Positions 46,037-55,718 of a stretch of DNA of 64,000 nt are shown one piece after another; positions within the stretch are counted from its first letter, which is position 1; each line of letters opens with the position of its first letter. Made by a program: the position numbers and the translations under genes. Where the stretch lies: contig NZ_LT635469.1 in assembly GCF_900120295.1 (NCBI RefSeq), positions 310,001 to 374,000 of the forward strand, read 5' to 3'. The notes beneath the pieces were generated by a model. That model saw nothing but the letters and a program-made list of their open reading frames with translations, ran no database searches and was not told the origin of the DNA. This DNA comes from Blautia sp. Marseille-P3201T. Lineage in GTDB: Bacteria > Bacillota > Clostridia > Lachnospirales > Lachnospiraceae.

Positions 46037-46498
46037 ATGCTGGAAATCCGTATTCCGGACTGGCTGGAGTTTCCTTCTAAGGAGCAGGCACTAAAATATG
46101 GTGAGCAAGCTGAGGTTTCCGTTTTCTTAAAAGCGGAAGCTATTTTTTTGCTCTTTGATGGCAGTAAGGAGAAGATTTTACCGCAGCAGACGGAACTTTA
46201 TCAGTTTTCCTACCTGAAAGAAAAGACTTATGACAGACTGGGACCGCCACTTTCCCCGGAAGACATAGACCATTTGGTAGAAGTGGGGGAATTGGAGCAG
46301 GTACTGTTCAGTGAAAAATATATCCTGACAGAAGATGATTACCAGGAATTTTCCGGAAACCTTATGGAAGCCTTTCAGGAATTGGAAAAGGAGTACGGTC
46401 CACCACCCAGAGAAAAGGAACAGGGGTATCTGTTTCAGGCGCTCTGGTATCAGGCAGAAGAATTAAACCCCGGAGAGGGGGACTGCTTTGGAGATTAA
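46037..46498 (+). CDS. ICE hypothetical protein, at least 153 residues
   Basis: A soluble acidic protein. From ATG 46037 it gives MLEIRIPDWLEFPSKEQALK. The frame stays open upstream through IAKYQLSFGLQYEAW. AGGGAGG (45978-45984) lies seven bases before an ATC (45992), which suggests the ancestral start ATG became ATC and the native protein is 15 residues longer. No family recognised. It overlaps the NlpC/P60 gene by 11 bases. Confidence 0.7.
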   Translation: MLEIRIPDWLEFPSKEQALKYGEQAEVSVFLKAEAIFLLFDGSKEKILPQQTELYQFSYLKEKTYDRLGPPLSPEDIDHLVEVGELEQVLFSEKYILTEDDYQEFSGNLMEAFQELEKEYGPPPREKEQGYLFQALWYQAEELNPGEGDCFGD

Positions 46499-48584
46499 GG
46501 TAAAAAAAGAAAAAGAGCCGGAGCTGAAATTAAAAAAAGAAGCCCAGGTGACGGTGCATAAGAAAAATCCTATTTTATCTGCAAAGGAAAAGAAAGCTGC
46601 TTTTACTTCTAAGCCGGTGGCTGATCTTTTAGGGCAGAGAAAGAAAAAAGAAGGGGCAGAAAAAGGGAAACAGCCGGAGCAGGGAAGAGAAGCGCTGTTT
46701 GAAAAACAAAAGGAAAAGAAAAAGCAGGCCGGGAAAGAGGCAGCAATCCGGGGAACTGCAGAAGATAGAAAACAAAATGGAAAGACCAAAAGTACCGTAT
46801 CTGTACCGGGAACCTTACAGACGGATCAGATGAAACAGGGGGCAGCACCAAACAGCCAGCCCTCTGCTGGTTTCCGGGCAAAGGAACAGTACCGGAGGGA
46901 ACAGGCTGCAAAGCTGGCGGAAACAAAGAAATCTTCCCTGGCGAAGCAGACTGCCATAAAGGGGGTACGCCGGGGAGAGGCTGCTATACTGACCCAGTTA
47001 GAAGGCGGGGAAGAAGTCAATGATTCCCTTTATGTCATGGGGACAGCAGCAAAACCGGCAGAAAAGCTGTGGAAGGACCGGAACTATAAAAAGGCAGAGC
47101 AGGAATTAAAGGTAAAACAGGCTGATGGGAAGATTACCAATAAGCAGTTTTACAAAGAAACAAAAGCAATGAAAAAGAAACAGATGGAGAAACAGAAAAA
47201 GCAGGCAGTCCGGCAGAGGAAAATCCAGTATATGATCAATAAGCTCACCGGAAATGGGCAGCAGGACAGTTTGGCACAGGTGGCAAAAGATATTGTAAAG
47301 ATGAAAGCCTCTGTATTTATGCTGAAAGTGGTCCAGTTTGCCGGGGCGCTTTTAGCTCCGCTGTTTAGTATTCTGCTTGTGGTGGCAATTCCTGTAGTGA
47401 TTATCTTTTTCCTCTTATACTGTTCGCCACTTGGTGCGTTCATGCCAAATCCGTCTGAGGAGAACCCTACCGTCCGGGAAGTTTTAAGCGGTTATTACAT
47501 GGAATTTAATACAAAACTTGGACAGAATGGGGAAGATGGGGCAGTTACCTATCTCCATGAGAAAAATGGGAATTATGTGAGTAATTATTATGATACTTTA
47601 ATGGTCTATATGGTGAAGTATGGAACCGGGGATATGGGTGTGGATATGGATCAGCGTCATAAGGACAAGCTGAAGGAAATCTTTGATGAAATGAACAGTT
47701 TTGAAAACACGACCATAACCACCACCATAAAGGCAGGGGAAAGTCTGGGAAATGTTGTCACCAGTGGTTACTGCCAGTGCAGTATCTGCTGTGGGCAGTG
47801 GGCAGGAGGACCGACAGCCTCCGGTGTCATGCCAAAACCGGACCATACCCTTGCAGTAGATGCACAAAATCCCTTTGTCCCTATGGGAACCAGGATCATT
47901 ATGAACGGGATTGAATATACCGTAGAGGATACCGGGGCATTTGACCGGTATGGAGTACAATTTGATGTTTTCTGTGCGGACCATGCAACTGCGTCTGCCT
48001 GGGGACATCAGACTTTTGAAGCGTTTCTGGCAGATGGGGACGAAAATGAGATTACGGTAACAAAAAAGGGCTGCTACGTCAAGAACCTGAATTATGAGGA
48101 CTATATTGCGCTTGGAAAGCTGACAGAAAAAGAAGAAGAACTGTTAAGGGAAGTCATGAGTGAGGAATTTAGAAATGAGATCCCTTCCTTTGGTGTAGGA
48201 AGTGACGTTGCAAATCTGGCTCTGACGAAGGTAGGCTGCAAATACAGCCAGGAACACCGGTATGAGGAAGGATATTATGATTGCAGTTCCCTGGTACAGC
48301 GGTTGTATCAGGAGGTAGGCATTTCCCTTCCGGCGATTGCCTCTACCCAGGGAGAATTTATGGTAACACATGGGTTGGAAGTTACAGAAGGCGAACTGGA
48401 GCCGGGAGATCTGATTTTTTATTCTTATGAGCAGAATGGGCAGTTCCGCAATATTTCCCATGTGGCAATTTATGTTGGTAATGGCAGAATGGTACATGCA
48501 GCCAACAGCAGACGTGGAGTAGTGAATGACCCGTTCAATCCGTCGAACATTGGGCTGTATGGAAGACCCAGCCGCTTGCAGTAA
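46488..48584 (+). CDS. Conjugation cell-wall hydrolase (3D + NlpC/P60)
   Basis: A 698-residue protein starting at TTG 46488 behind GGAGAGGGG. Residues 1-270 are charged, Lys/Glu/Gln-rich and presumably cytoplasmic. One membrane helix follows at ~280-310, then an extracellular part with a 3D domain (VTSGYCQCSICCGQW and VEDTGAFDRYG) and a C-terminal NlpC/P60 peptidase with catalytic Cys in YYDCSSLV (~597) and His in ISHVAIYV (~657). It probably opens peptidoglycan for the transfer channel, as VirB1/Tn916 Orf14 proteins do. Confidence 0.92.
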   Translation: MEIKVKKEKEPELKLKKEAQVTVHKKNPILSAKEKKAAFTSKPVADLLGQRKKKEGAEKGKQPEQGREALFEKQKEKKKQAGKEAAIRGTAEDRKQNGKTKSTVSVPGTLQTDQMKQGAAPNSQPSAGFRAKEQYRREQAAKLAETKKSSLAKQTAIKGVRRGEAAILTQLEGGEEVNDSLYVMGTAAKPAEKLWKDRNYKKAEQELKVKQADGKITNKQFYKETKAMKKKQMEKQKKQAVRQRKIQYMINKLTGNGQQDSLAQVAKDIVKMKASVFMLKVVQFAGALLAPLFSILLVVAIPVVIIFFLLYCSPLGAFMPNPSEENPTVREVLSGYYMEFNTKLGQNGEDGAVTYLHEKNGNYVSNYYDTLMVYMVKYGTGDMGVDMDQRHKDKLKEIFDEMNSFENTTITTTIKAGESLGNVVTSGYCQCSICCGQWAGGPTASGVMPKPDHTLAVDAQNPFVPMGTRIIMNGIEYTVEDTGAFDRYGVQFDVFCADHATASAWGHQTFEAFLADGDENEITVTKKGCYVKNLNYEDYIALGKLTEKEEELLREVMSEEFRNEIPSFGVGSDVANLALTKVGCKYSQEHRYEEGYYDCSSLVQRLYQEVGISLPAIASTQGEFMVTHGLEVTEGELEPGDLIFYSYEQNGQFRNISHVAIYVGNGRMVHAANSRRGVVNDPFNPSNIGLYGRPSRLQ

Positions 48585-48596
48585 GAAAGGAGAAGC

Positions 48597-48803
48597 ATGG
48601 ACGAAAAAGAATATGAAGTGACCATAACAGAAGTCCTGGAGAAAAAAGTAAGATACCGGGGCAGGAATGAACTGGAGGCAACTGCAAAAGCAGAAGCAGA
48701 TTACTATGCAGAAAAAATCGTGCTGGGGGCAGATGATTTTTCCTATCGTGATATTTCTGCAAAAGAACTGGTACCTGTAAAAGAAAGAAGGAACAGCAGA
48801 TGA
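48597..48803 (+). CDS. DpnD/PcfM-like small protein
   Basis: A 68-residue protein beginning MDEKEYEVTITEVLEKKVRY, matching the short DpnD/PcfM family of conjugative elements (an EVTITEVLEKxV strand followed by an EAxxxAEADYYAEKIVL helix). It starts behind GAAAGGAGAAGC and overlaps the giant gene by four bases (ATGA). Function unknown. Confidence 0.75.
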   Translation: MDEKEYEVTITEVLEKKVRYRGRNELEATAKAEADYYAEKIVLGADDFSYRDISAKELVPVKERRNSR

Positions 48804-51800
48804 AGCATATCACAAAAGTACGGGAACTGTATGAGGAAACCATACACTGGATTTCAGAGTCGGAGGATTCCTGGAAAAATTTCCTTTCCTGCATGGGGCG
48901 TCTGTATCAGTTGGACTTCTTAAATACCTGTATGGTATATGCCCAGCGCCCAGATGCTTCCGTTCTTGCAGGATATGATGCCTGGCTGGAAATGGATTTG
49001 CCGGTTGCCAGAGGAAGTAAAGGAATTGCAGTATTTCCTTCCAAAATTTTCGGGGAAGGAGTTACCCATGTTTATGATATTCAAGATGTAAAGGGACAGG
49101 GAATCCGGCCCTGGAACTGGCAGGTGAATGGGACAAACCGCAGGCTGCTGGCAAGGGAGCTGTTCCCGGAAATCTACGAACAGGAAAAAAAGTTTAAAAA
49201 TTCTTTAGACGCCTTTACAAGAACAAATGTTTGGTTTATGATAGAAGAGGAAGATGAAATTTTAAAATCCTTGCAGAAGCTGGCTGTCCTTACCGGAGAG
49301 GGACAGGAGGTAAAAGAAAACCAGATTACAGAGTTTCTTGTAAATAGTGTCTGTTATGCGGTGGAAAGCCGCTGCGGTATCCGAGATGACACCCTGGATT
49401 TTTCTTTTATCTGCGGTTTTTCAGAGAATGAGGAGGTTCTGTACCGGACAGGGCGGTTGGTATCCCATTTATCTGGGCGGATTGTGTTACAGATTGCAAG
49501 GACCATGAAGAACATAGACCTTGAAAGGAGGCAGTATTATGGAAGGGATCGCAGGAATCCAGTACAGGGAAATGAATGGCATACAGATACCAGTCTTAGA
49601 GGGCGTGATGAGCGAGGAGAAGATGCTGGCGTCCCTGAACCGTTACGGCAGGATCGCAGCACAGGAAATGAAGAGAACGGACCAGGCACAATACGAAATG
49701 ATGCTCCTGTCCGGGAAACTGATGGAGAAACTTATGAAAATCCAGACAGAAGCGGAGGAATACCACGAGAAACTGGCAGAAAGTCTTTTGAAGACCTGGA
49801 CCAGAGAGGACAGGATAGACCCTTACAACACGTTGGAAATGACCAACCTTCGGATACAGGCGGATATGGAAGCGCAGAAACAGGTTATGGAGGAGATCAT
49901 TCACCCCAGGATCGGATAAAACAGGAAAAAACAGAAAAGGATACAGGGAAAGGAACTGCTTCGGCGGTTCCTTTTCTGTCTGGGGAGATAGAACCTGCAC
50001 AGCCGGAAAACTGGCAGAAAGAGAAAATCCTTCTGGAAATGACAGAGCAGGAGATACCATATAAAATTTATGAGTTTTACCGGAACAATCCAGAGGAAAC
50101 AGAACGGGAAGCCTATCTTTATGAATTGTATGGAGATGTAAAAAGAGAAGCCCATATAAAAGACGGTATCCTGATTGCAGAAAGCGGTTCCAGCGGTTTT
50201 TATATCCTTTGGAGTGAGGGAACTTCCATGAAGGAGGCGTTCTGGTACTGGGACGAGGTTTCTTTGGAAATTGGAAAACGGATTGAAAAAGGGACCTATC
50301 TTCCTCTGTTATCCGTATCGGAGGAAGCCTTAGAAAACGGGGAAGATATAGAGGAAGAAACCTTACAGCCAAAGAAGGCGCAGGAAGTGATTGAGGAAAA
50401 GGAACCAATCCCATTAGAAGAGATTGGCATAGCCTTTTATAAACAGAATATCCAGGCGGATATTTTAAAGAAAATGCTCTGTCTGGTCTATACGACCAAT
50501 CAGCTACCGGAAGAAAAAGACCATTTTTTGAAGACGCTTTTGCTTCGGGAAGCACCGGAAGGCCAGCCTTATTATCTGGTGCGGACAGAACATGGAAATT
50601 ATGAGCTTTGTATTCAGGAAAATGGGATTAAGATCACCCTGCCAGAAAGTCAGGACTTTCTGCAGGAACTTTCCTGGGATCAGTTTGGCGGGCTTACTGC
50701 ACATCTTATAGAGGAGGACCAGATTGCCTATACCGAAGATTCAGAAACCTTAGAGCTGCAGGAGAATATGTACCGTCTGCTCCCCTGGTTTCCGGCATTA
50801 TGGGAAGAATATAGCGAAATTCTAAAAAAGGAAGAGCTTTGGCAGGAAGGAAGAACCTCTGTCCAAACAGAAGGCAAGGTAGAAGCCGGAGATTATTATT
50901 ACCCAGAAGGGTGGCTGCAGTTTACCGGTGGGGATAAAAGCCGGTATCAGAAAAATATCCGGGCGATCCGTATCTTAAAAACACTGGAGCAGGAAGAGAG
51001 AAACGCCACAAAAGAAGAACAGGAAATTCTTGCGGGGTATGTAGGGTGGGGTGGGCTGCCAAATGCTTTTAACAGTAAACGCCCGGAGTGGAAAAAAGAA
51101 TATCAGGAATTGAAGGAACTGTTGACCGCAGAAGAATACGCCCAGGCAAGGGCCAGTGTCAACAGTTCTTTTTATACGCCGCCGGAAGTCGTGCGGGGTG
51201 TTTATAAAGCCCTGGAGCAGTTTGGATTCCAGAAGGGAAAAATTCTGGAACCGGCTATGGGGATTGGAAACTTTTTTCATGGTCTTCCGGAAAGTATGCA
51301 AAAATCCCAGCTTTATGGCGTGGAGATTGATGCCATAAGCGGAAGGATTGCACAAAAGCTCCACCCTTCAGCCAGTATCCAGATCAAAGGATTTGAAAAA
51401 ACGGAATTTGAGGATAACAGCTTTGATGTAATTGTGGGAAACGTGCCTTTTGGGGACTTTCGCTTGTACGATCCCCGATATAAAAAGATGAAGCTGAAAG
51501 TCCATGATTATTTTATCCGGAAAAGCATGGACCTCCTTCGGCCAGGAGGCATTTTGGCAGTGGTAACTTCAAAAGGAACGTTGGATAAAAATGACAGTGC
51601 TGTGAGAAAAAATCTGGCAGAACAGGCAGACCTTTTAGGGGCAGTCCGGCTTCCGGCAGATTCTTTTGGAAAGAGCGCCAATACCGCAGTTACCAGTGAC
51701 CTTTTGTTTTTTCAGAAAAAAGCAGAGCCTTCGATTGGGGAGCCGATCTGGACTTATACAGGGCTTACGGAAGACATGGTGCCGGTGAATGAGTATTATC

Positions 51801-54800
51801 TGGAACACCCGGAAATGATGCTTGGGAAAATGGTCTGGTTTGAACAGTTTTTCGGGAAAGATTCCAAATATACAGCCCTGGTTAATGAAGCGGAAGACTT
51901 TGACCTGGAAAAAGGAATTTTGGACGCAGTTGGAGAGCTTCCTAAAAACTGTTATGAAGAAAGCATAGCAGAAAAAAAGAAGGAAGAGCAGGACGTCTTA
52001 GCTGCTTCCCCAGAGATACCTAATTATACGTTTACGGTGATACAGGACGAAGTATATTACCGGGAAGGGGAGTCTTTATACCGGAGCCAGGCAAAGGAAA
52101 GTGTGAAGCGCCGGATACGTGCCATGCATAAAATCCGCCTTCTGGTGCGTGAAATTTTACAAATACAGCAGGAAAATTGTTCCGACCAGGAACTGAAAAA
52201 CGCACAGGAACAGTTAAACCGTTTGTATGATGCCTTTGTGAAAACGCATGGATATTTCTGTGACCGGACAAATAAAATGGCGTTCCGGCAGGATAATGAT
52301 TATCCCCTGCTTTCTTCCCTGGAAGTAGTTGATGAGGACAAAAATGTAACCAAAGCCGACATTTTTTATAAAAGGACCATACGCCCCAGAGATGTGATAG
52401 ACAAAGTGGAAAATGCCCAGGAAGCGCTGCATATCAGTCTGTCAGAATATAACCGGGTGGATATTCCCTATATGCTTTCCCTTTATCCGGGAAACAGGAA
52501 AGAAATGCTCCAGGAATTAAAAGGGTTAATCTACCAGAACCCGGTACTGGCAAAGGAAGAAGATCCAAATGCAGGGTGGGAAACCGCAGATGAGTATTTA
52601 AGCGGCAATGTGCGTCAGAAGCTCCGTACTGCCAGGATCTATGCGCAGAACAATCCCCTGTTTGTAGACAATGTGGAAGCATTGGAAAAGGTACAGCCGA
52701 AAGACCTGACAGCGCCTGAGATCAGTGTAAAATTGGGAACAACCTGGATTGAAAATGAGGATTACGAACAATTTATCTATGAGCTTTTGGAAATCCCGGA
52801 GAACAACCAGAGAAACTATTGCGCTCATAGTGGACATGCCCTCAAGATTGAGCGCTTAGATGCAGATATGTCTTACCATATTGACAGGGGAAACTTTTTT
52901 GGAGGAACCATTCGTACCAGACAAACCTATGGCACAAGATTTATGGATGCGATCAGCATTATAGAGGAACTGTTAAACAGCCGGATTGTGACTATCAGGG
53001 ACCGGGTGCAGGAAGGGGAAAAAGTACGTTATGTGATCAATCGGAAGGAAACCATGCTTGCCAGGGATAAGGCGGAGCAGATAAAAGAAGCCTTCCGGGA
53101 CTGGATTTTTAAGGAGCCGGAGCGCAGAAAAAAATATGTGGATTTTTACAATGAAACCTTTAACTGCGACAGACAACGAAGCTATGATGGCTCTTATTTA
53201 AAACTGCCGGGACTGAACCCTCTGTTAAAGCTGCGTCCTTATCAGAAAAATGCTGTGGCAAGGGCATTGCTGTGTGGAGGAAATACCTTACTTGCTCATA
53301 CGGTAGGCGCTGGTAAATCTCTGGAAATGATCTGCATCTGTATGGAGATGAGGAGACTGGGGCTGGCAACGAAACCCCTTCTTACCGTTCCGAACCACCT
53401 GACCTTCCAGATGGGAGCAGAATTTTTGCGGGCTTATCCAGATGCGAAGATCCTGATTACCAGAAAAGAAGATTTTCAGAAGGAAAACCGCAGGCGTATG
53501 ATTGCCAGAATGGCAACAGGGGATTATGACTGTATTATTATCGGCCATACTCAGTTCCAGAGAATTGCCATTTCCCCTGACCGGCAAAGAGCCATGATAG
53601 AAGAGCAGGCAGAGCAACTGGTAGAAGCCATTAACCGGGCAAGGGAAGAAGAGGGAAAGAACTGGTCCATAAAGCAGATGGAAAGCAGAAAGAAAAAACT
53701 GCTAGAGAAAATCGAAGAACTGAACAATGAAGAAATCAAAGATGATGTGATGTACTTTGAAGAAACAGGCGTAGATGCCCTATTTGTAGACGAAGCACAC
53801 CTGTTCAAAAACCTGGAAGTTTTTACAAAAATGAACAATGTTGCGGGTCTGGGTTCCAGAGGTTCCCAGAGGGCTATGGACATGCGCATGAAAATCCAGT
53901 ACATCAACGAAAAAAATCAGGGAAGGGGCGTCATTATGGCAACGGGAACCCCTCTGTCAAACTCAATGGTGGAACTTTATGTGATGCAGTTATATCTACA
54001 GGAAAGGAGGCTTCATGAAAAGGGGATTTACCATTTTGACGCATGGGCTTCTGTGTTTGGGGAAGTAACCAGTTCCCTGGAATTGGCACCGGAGGGAACC
54101 GGTTACCGGATGCGGACCAGGTTTAATAAGTTTATCAATCTGCCGGAACTGATACACCTGTTTAAAGAAGTGGCAGACATCATTCTGCCTGATATGCTGG
54201 ATATTAAGCGGCCAGAATTAAAGGACGGAAAATATAAGGTTGTAGTATCGGAAGCCTCTGATTATGTCAAAGAACGTATGCAGGAAATGGTGGAAAGGGC
54301 AGAAGCAATCCATAGAGGTGTGGTAGATCCAAAGGACGACAATATGCTCCGCATTACCGGGGAAGCAAGGCTTTTGGGTACAGATCCCCGGCTTTTGGAC
54401 AGTTATGCTCCGGTAGATTCGGATTCCAAACTGAATAAAGCAGTAGAAAACATTTACCAGGAATATGTACAGTCCCAGGAACAGAAAGGAACCCAGATTG
54501 TTTTTTCGGATATTGGGACACCCGGACCTGGAAAAGCGTTTACCGTCTATGATTATTTAAAACAGGAACTGATTACCAGAGGTGTTCCAGAGGAAGAAAT
54601 CTGCTTTATCCATGATGCAAAAACAGATGAACAGAGGGACCGCATGTTTTCTGATGTCAGAGCCGGCAGAAAAAGGATTATTATAGGAAGTACCGAAAAA
54701 CTGGGGGTAGGAACCAATATCCAGACCAGAATGGTGGCGGCTCATCATATCGACTGCCCCTGGAAACCTTCTGATATTGAACAGCGGGAAGGACGTATTA

Positions 54801-55687
54801 TCCGCCAGGGGAATGAAAATGAGGAAGTCAATATTTACCGTTATGTAACAAAGGGTTCTTTTGATGCTTATTTATGGGGCATTGTAGAAACAAAACAGCG
54901 GTTTATCAGCCAGGTATTTACCAGCCGGGAGCTGGCAAGGATCTGTGAGGATATAGATGAAACCGTATTAAACTTTGCAGAGATTAAAGCGGTAGCTTCT
55001 GAAAATCCCCTGATTATGGAAAAAATACAAGTAGATAATGAAGTGGCACGTCTGAGAATTTTAAAAGCGGCACATGAAGGGAAACGGTTTGCCCTGCAAG
55101 ATGCGGTCACTTTCCAGTACCCGAAAAGGATAGAAAGCCTGAAGGGAGAACTGCAATTACTTCAAAAGGATTTGGAGCGCAGGAACCAGGCTATGGAAGT
55201 ACAGCCGGGGTTTGCAATCACGCTGCAGGGAAAAGTTTATGAAAAACACAAAGAAGCAGGTGAGGTTCTGCGTGGGATCATAGAAGGGGTGACAGCTTTT
55301 ACCAGGCACGAAGTCGGTATGTATAAGGGGTTTCAGGTATCTGTCCAGAATGATATGCTGGGGCCGATCTTGTTTCTTCAGGGAGAGAAGGAGTATAGTG
55401 TGGAGTTAAAAAGCAGTGACTCCGGTAACATGGTCCGTATAGAAAACCGCTTGAATGCTCTTGATAAAGCAGTAGAGGACGTTCAAAAAGAAATTAAGAC
55501 CTGCGAAAATGAAATAAAAAATGCAAAGCAGGAATATGAAAAGCCTTTCCCGTATGAGGAGCTTTTAAAAGAGAATATTACCTGGCAGATGGAGATTGAT
55601 GCAGAACTGGAAATCAAGGACCAGGAGGAGTGTGTGGAAGTGCAGGAGGAAACTAAAAATCTTCCATGCCAGACAGCAGTTCGGTAA
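48800..55687 (+). CDS. Giant methylase-helicase (LtrC/SNF2-DNA methylase type)
   Basis: A 2295-residue multidomain protein. Residues ~1-250 are ArdC-like (antirestriction, ssDNA-binding; YQLDFLNTCMVYAQRPDASV). Residues ~250-375 are Arg/Gly/Asp-rich disorder that overlaps a gene in another frame. Then come mixed domains; an N6-adenine methylase-like domain (EPAMGIGNFF ~816; GNVPFGDF ~879, where NPPF is usual); and a superfamily 2 helicase (Walker A VGAGKS ~1500, VDEAHLFKN ~1663, QREGRIIRQGNENEE ~1993). A coiled-coil C-terminus follows. Such proteins accompany Tn1549-like transfer and probably process and protect entering DNA. The NVPF substitution makes methylation uncertain. Confidence 0.88.
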   Translation: MKHITKVRELYEETIHWISESEDSWKNFLSCMGRLYQLDFLNTCMVYAQRPDASVLAGYDAWLEMDLPVARGSKGIAVFPSKIFGEGVTHVYDIQDVKGQGIRPWNWQVNGTNRRLLARELFPEIYEQEKKFKNSLDAFTRTNVWFMIEEEDEILKSLQKLAVLTGEGQEVKENQITEFLVNSVCYAVESRCGIRDDTLDFSFICGFSENEEVLYRTGRLVSHLSGRIVLQIARTMKNIDLERRQYYGRDRRNPVQGNEWHTDTSLRGRDERGEDAGVPEPLRQDRSTGNEENGPGTIRNDAPVRETDGETYENPDRSGGIPRETGRKSFEDLDQRGQDRPLQHVGNDQPSDTGGYGSAETGYGGDHSPQDRIKQEKTEKDTGKGTASAVPFLSGEIEPAQPENWQKEKILLEMTEQEIPYKIYEFYRNNPEETEREAYLYELYGDVKREAHIKDGILIAESGSSGFYILWSEGTSMKEAFWYWDEVSLEIGKRIEKGTYLPLLSVSEEALENGEDIEEETLQPKKAQEVIEEKEPIPLEEIGIAFYKQNIQADILKKMLCLVYTTNQLPEEKDHFLKTLLLREAPEGQPYYLVRTEHGNYELCIQENGIKITLPESQDFLQELSWDQFGGLTAHLIEEDQIAYTEDSETLELQENMYRLLPWFPALWEEYSEILKKEELWQEGRTSVQTEGKVEAGDYYYPEGWLQFTGGDKSRYQKNIRAIRILKTLEQEERNATKEEQEILAGYVGWGGLPNAFNSKRPEWKKEYQELKELLTAEEYAQARASVNSSFYTPPEVVRGVYKALEQFGFQKGKILEPAMGIGNFFHGLPESMQKSQLYGVEIDAISGRIAQKLHPSASIQIKGFEKTEFEDNSFDVIVGNVPFGDFRLYDPRYKKMKLKVHDYFIRKSMDLLRPGGILAVVTSKGTLDKNDSAVRKNLAEQADLLGAVRLPADSFGKSANTAVTSDLLFFQKKAEPSIGEPIWTYTGLTEDMVPVNEYYLEHPEMMLGKMVWFEQFFGKDSKYTALVNEAEDFDLEKGILDAVGELPKNCYEESIAEKKKEEQDVLAASPEIPNYTFTVIQDEVYYREGESLYRSQAKESVKRRIRAMHKIRLLVREILQIQQENCSDQELKNAQEQLNRLYDAFVKTHGYFCDRTNKMAFRQDNDYPLLSSLEVVDEDKNVTKADIFYKRTIRPRDVIDKVENAQEALHISLSEYNRVDIPYMLSLYPGNRKEMLQELKGLIYQNPVLAKEEDPNAGWETADEYLSGNVRQKLRTARIYAQNNPLFVDNVEALEKVQPKDLTAPEISVKLGTTWIENEDYEQFIYELLEIPENNQRNYCAHSGHALKIERLDADMSYHIDRGNFFGGTIRTRQTYGTRFMDAISIIEELLNSRIVTIRDRVQEGEKVRYVINRKETMLARDKAEQIKEAFRDWIFKEPERRKKYVDFYNETFNCDRQRSYDGSYLKLPGLNPLLKLRPYQKNAVARALLCGGNTLLAHTVGAGKSLEMICICMEMRRLGLATKPLLTVPNHLTFQMGAEFLRAYPDAKILITRKEDFQKENRRRMIARMATGDYDCIIIGHTQFQRIAISPDRQRAMIEEQAEQLVEAINRAREEEGKNWSIKQMESRKKKLLEKIEELNNEEIKDDVMYFEETGVDALFVDEAHLFKNLEVFTKMNNVAGLGSRGSQRAMDMRMKIQYINEKNQGRGVIMATGTPLSNSMVELYVMQLYLQERRLHEKGIYHFDAWASVFGEVTSSLELAPEGTGYRMRTRFNKFINLPELIHLFKEVADIILPDMLDIKRPELKDGKYKVVVSEASDYVKERMQEMVERAEAIHRGVVDPKDDNMLRITGEARLLGTDPRLLDSYAPVDSDSKLNKAVENIYQEYVQSQEQKGTQIVFSDIGTPGPGKAFTVYDYLKQELITRGVPEEEICFIHDAKTDEQRDRMFSDVRAGRKRIIIGSTEKLGVGTNIQTRMVAAHHIDCPWKPSDIEQREGRIIRQGNENEEVNIYRYVTKGSFDAYLWGIVETKQRFISQVFTSRELARICEDIDETVLNFAEIKAVASENPLIMEKIQVDNEVARLRILKAAHEGKRFALQDAVTFQYPKRIESLKGELQLLQKDLERRNQAMEVQPGFAITLQGKVYEKHKEAGEVLRGIIEGVTAFTRHEVGMYKGFQVSVQNDMLGPILFLQGEKEYSVELKSSDSGNMVRIENRLNALDKAVEDVQKEIKTCENEIKNAKQEYEKPFPYEELLKENITWQMEIDAELEIKDQEECVEVQEETKNLPCQTAVR
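49539..49919 (+). CDS. TnpV-like protein nested in the giant gene (+1 frame)
   Basis: A 126-residue frame inside 48800-55687, read in another phase. It has a textbook start: AAAGGAGG (49524-49531), seven bases, ATG. The product (IQYREMNGIQIPVLEG, LNRYGRIAAQEMKR, MLLSGKLMEKLMKIQ) matches the layout of TnpV-family proteins of mobile elements. The giant protein is low-complexity and disordered exactly here, as expected when an older gene is overprinted. The role of TnpV is unknown. Confidence 0.7.
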   Translation: MEGIAGIQYREMNGIQIPVLEGVMSEEKMLASLNRYGRIAAQEMKRTDQAQYEMMLLSGKLMEKLMKIQTEAEEYHEKLAESLLKTWTREDRIDPYNTLEMTNLRIQADMEAQKQVMEEIIHPRIG

Positions 55688-55718
55688 CGAAAAATAGAGT
55701 AGAAAAGGAGATCACAAT

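Noticed and set aside
49596-50555. Long minus-strand frame of 319 codons
   Set aside because: It lies opposite the giant gene and the nested gene, lacks a ribosome site and reads as Phe/Leu/Pro-rich antisense.
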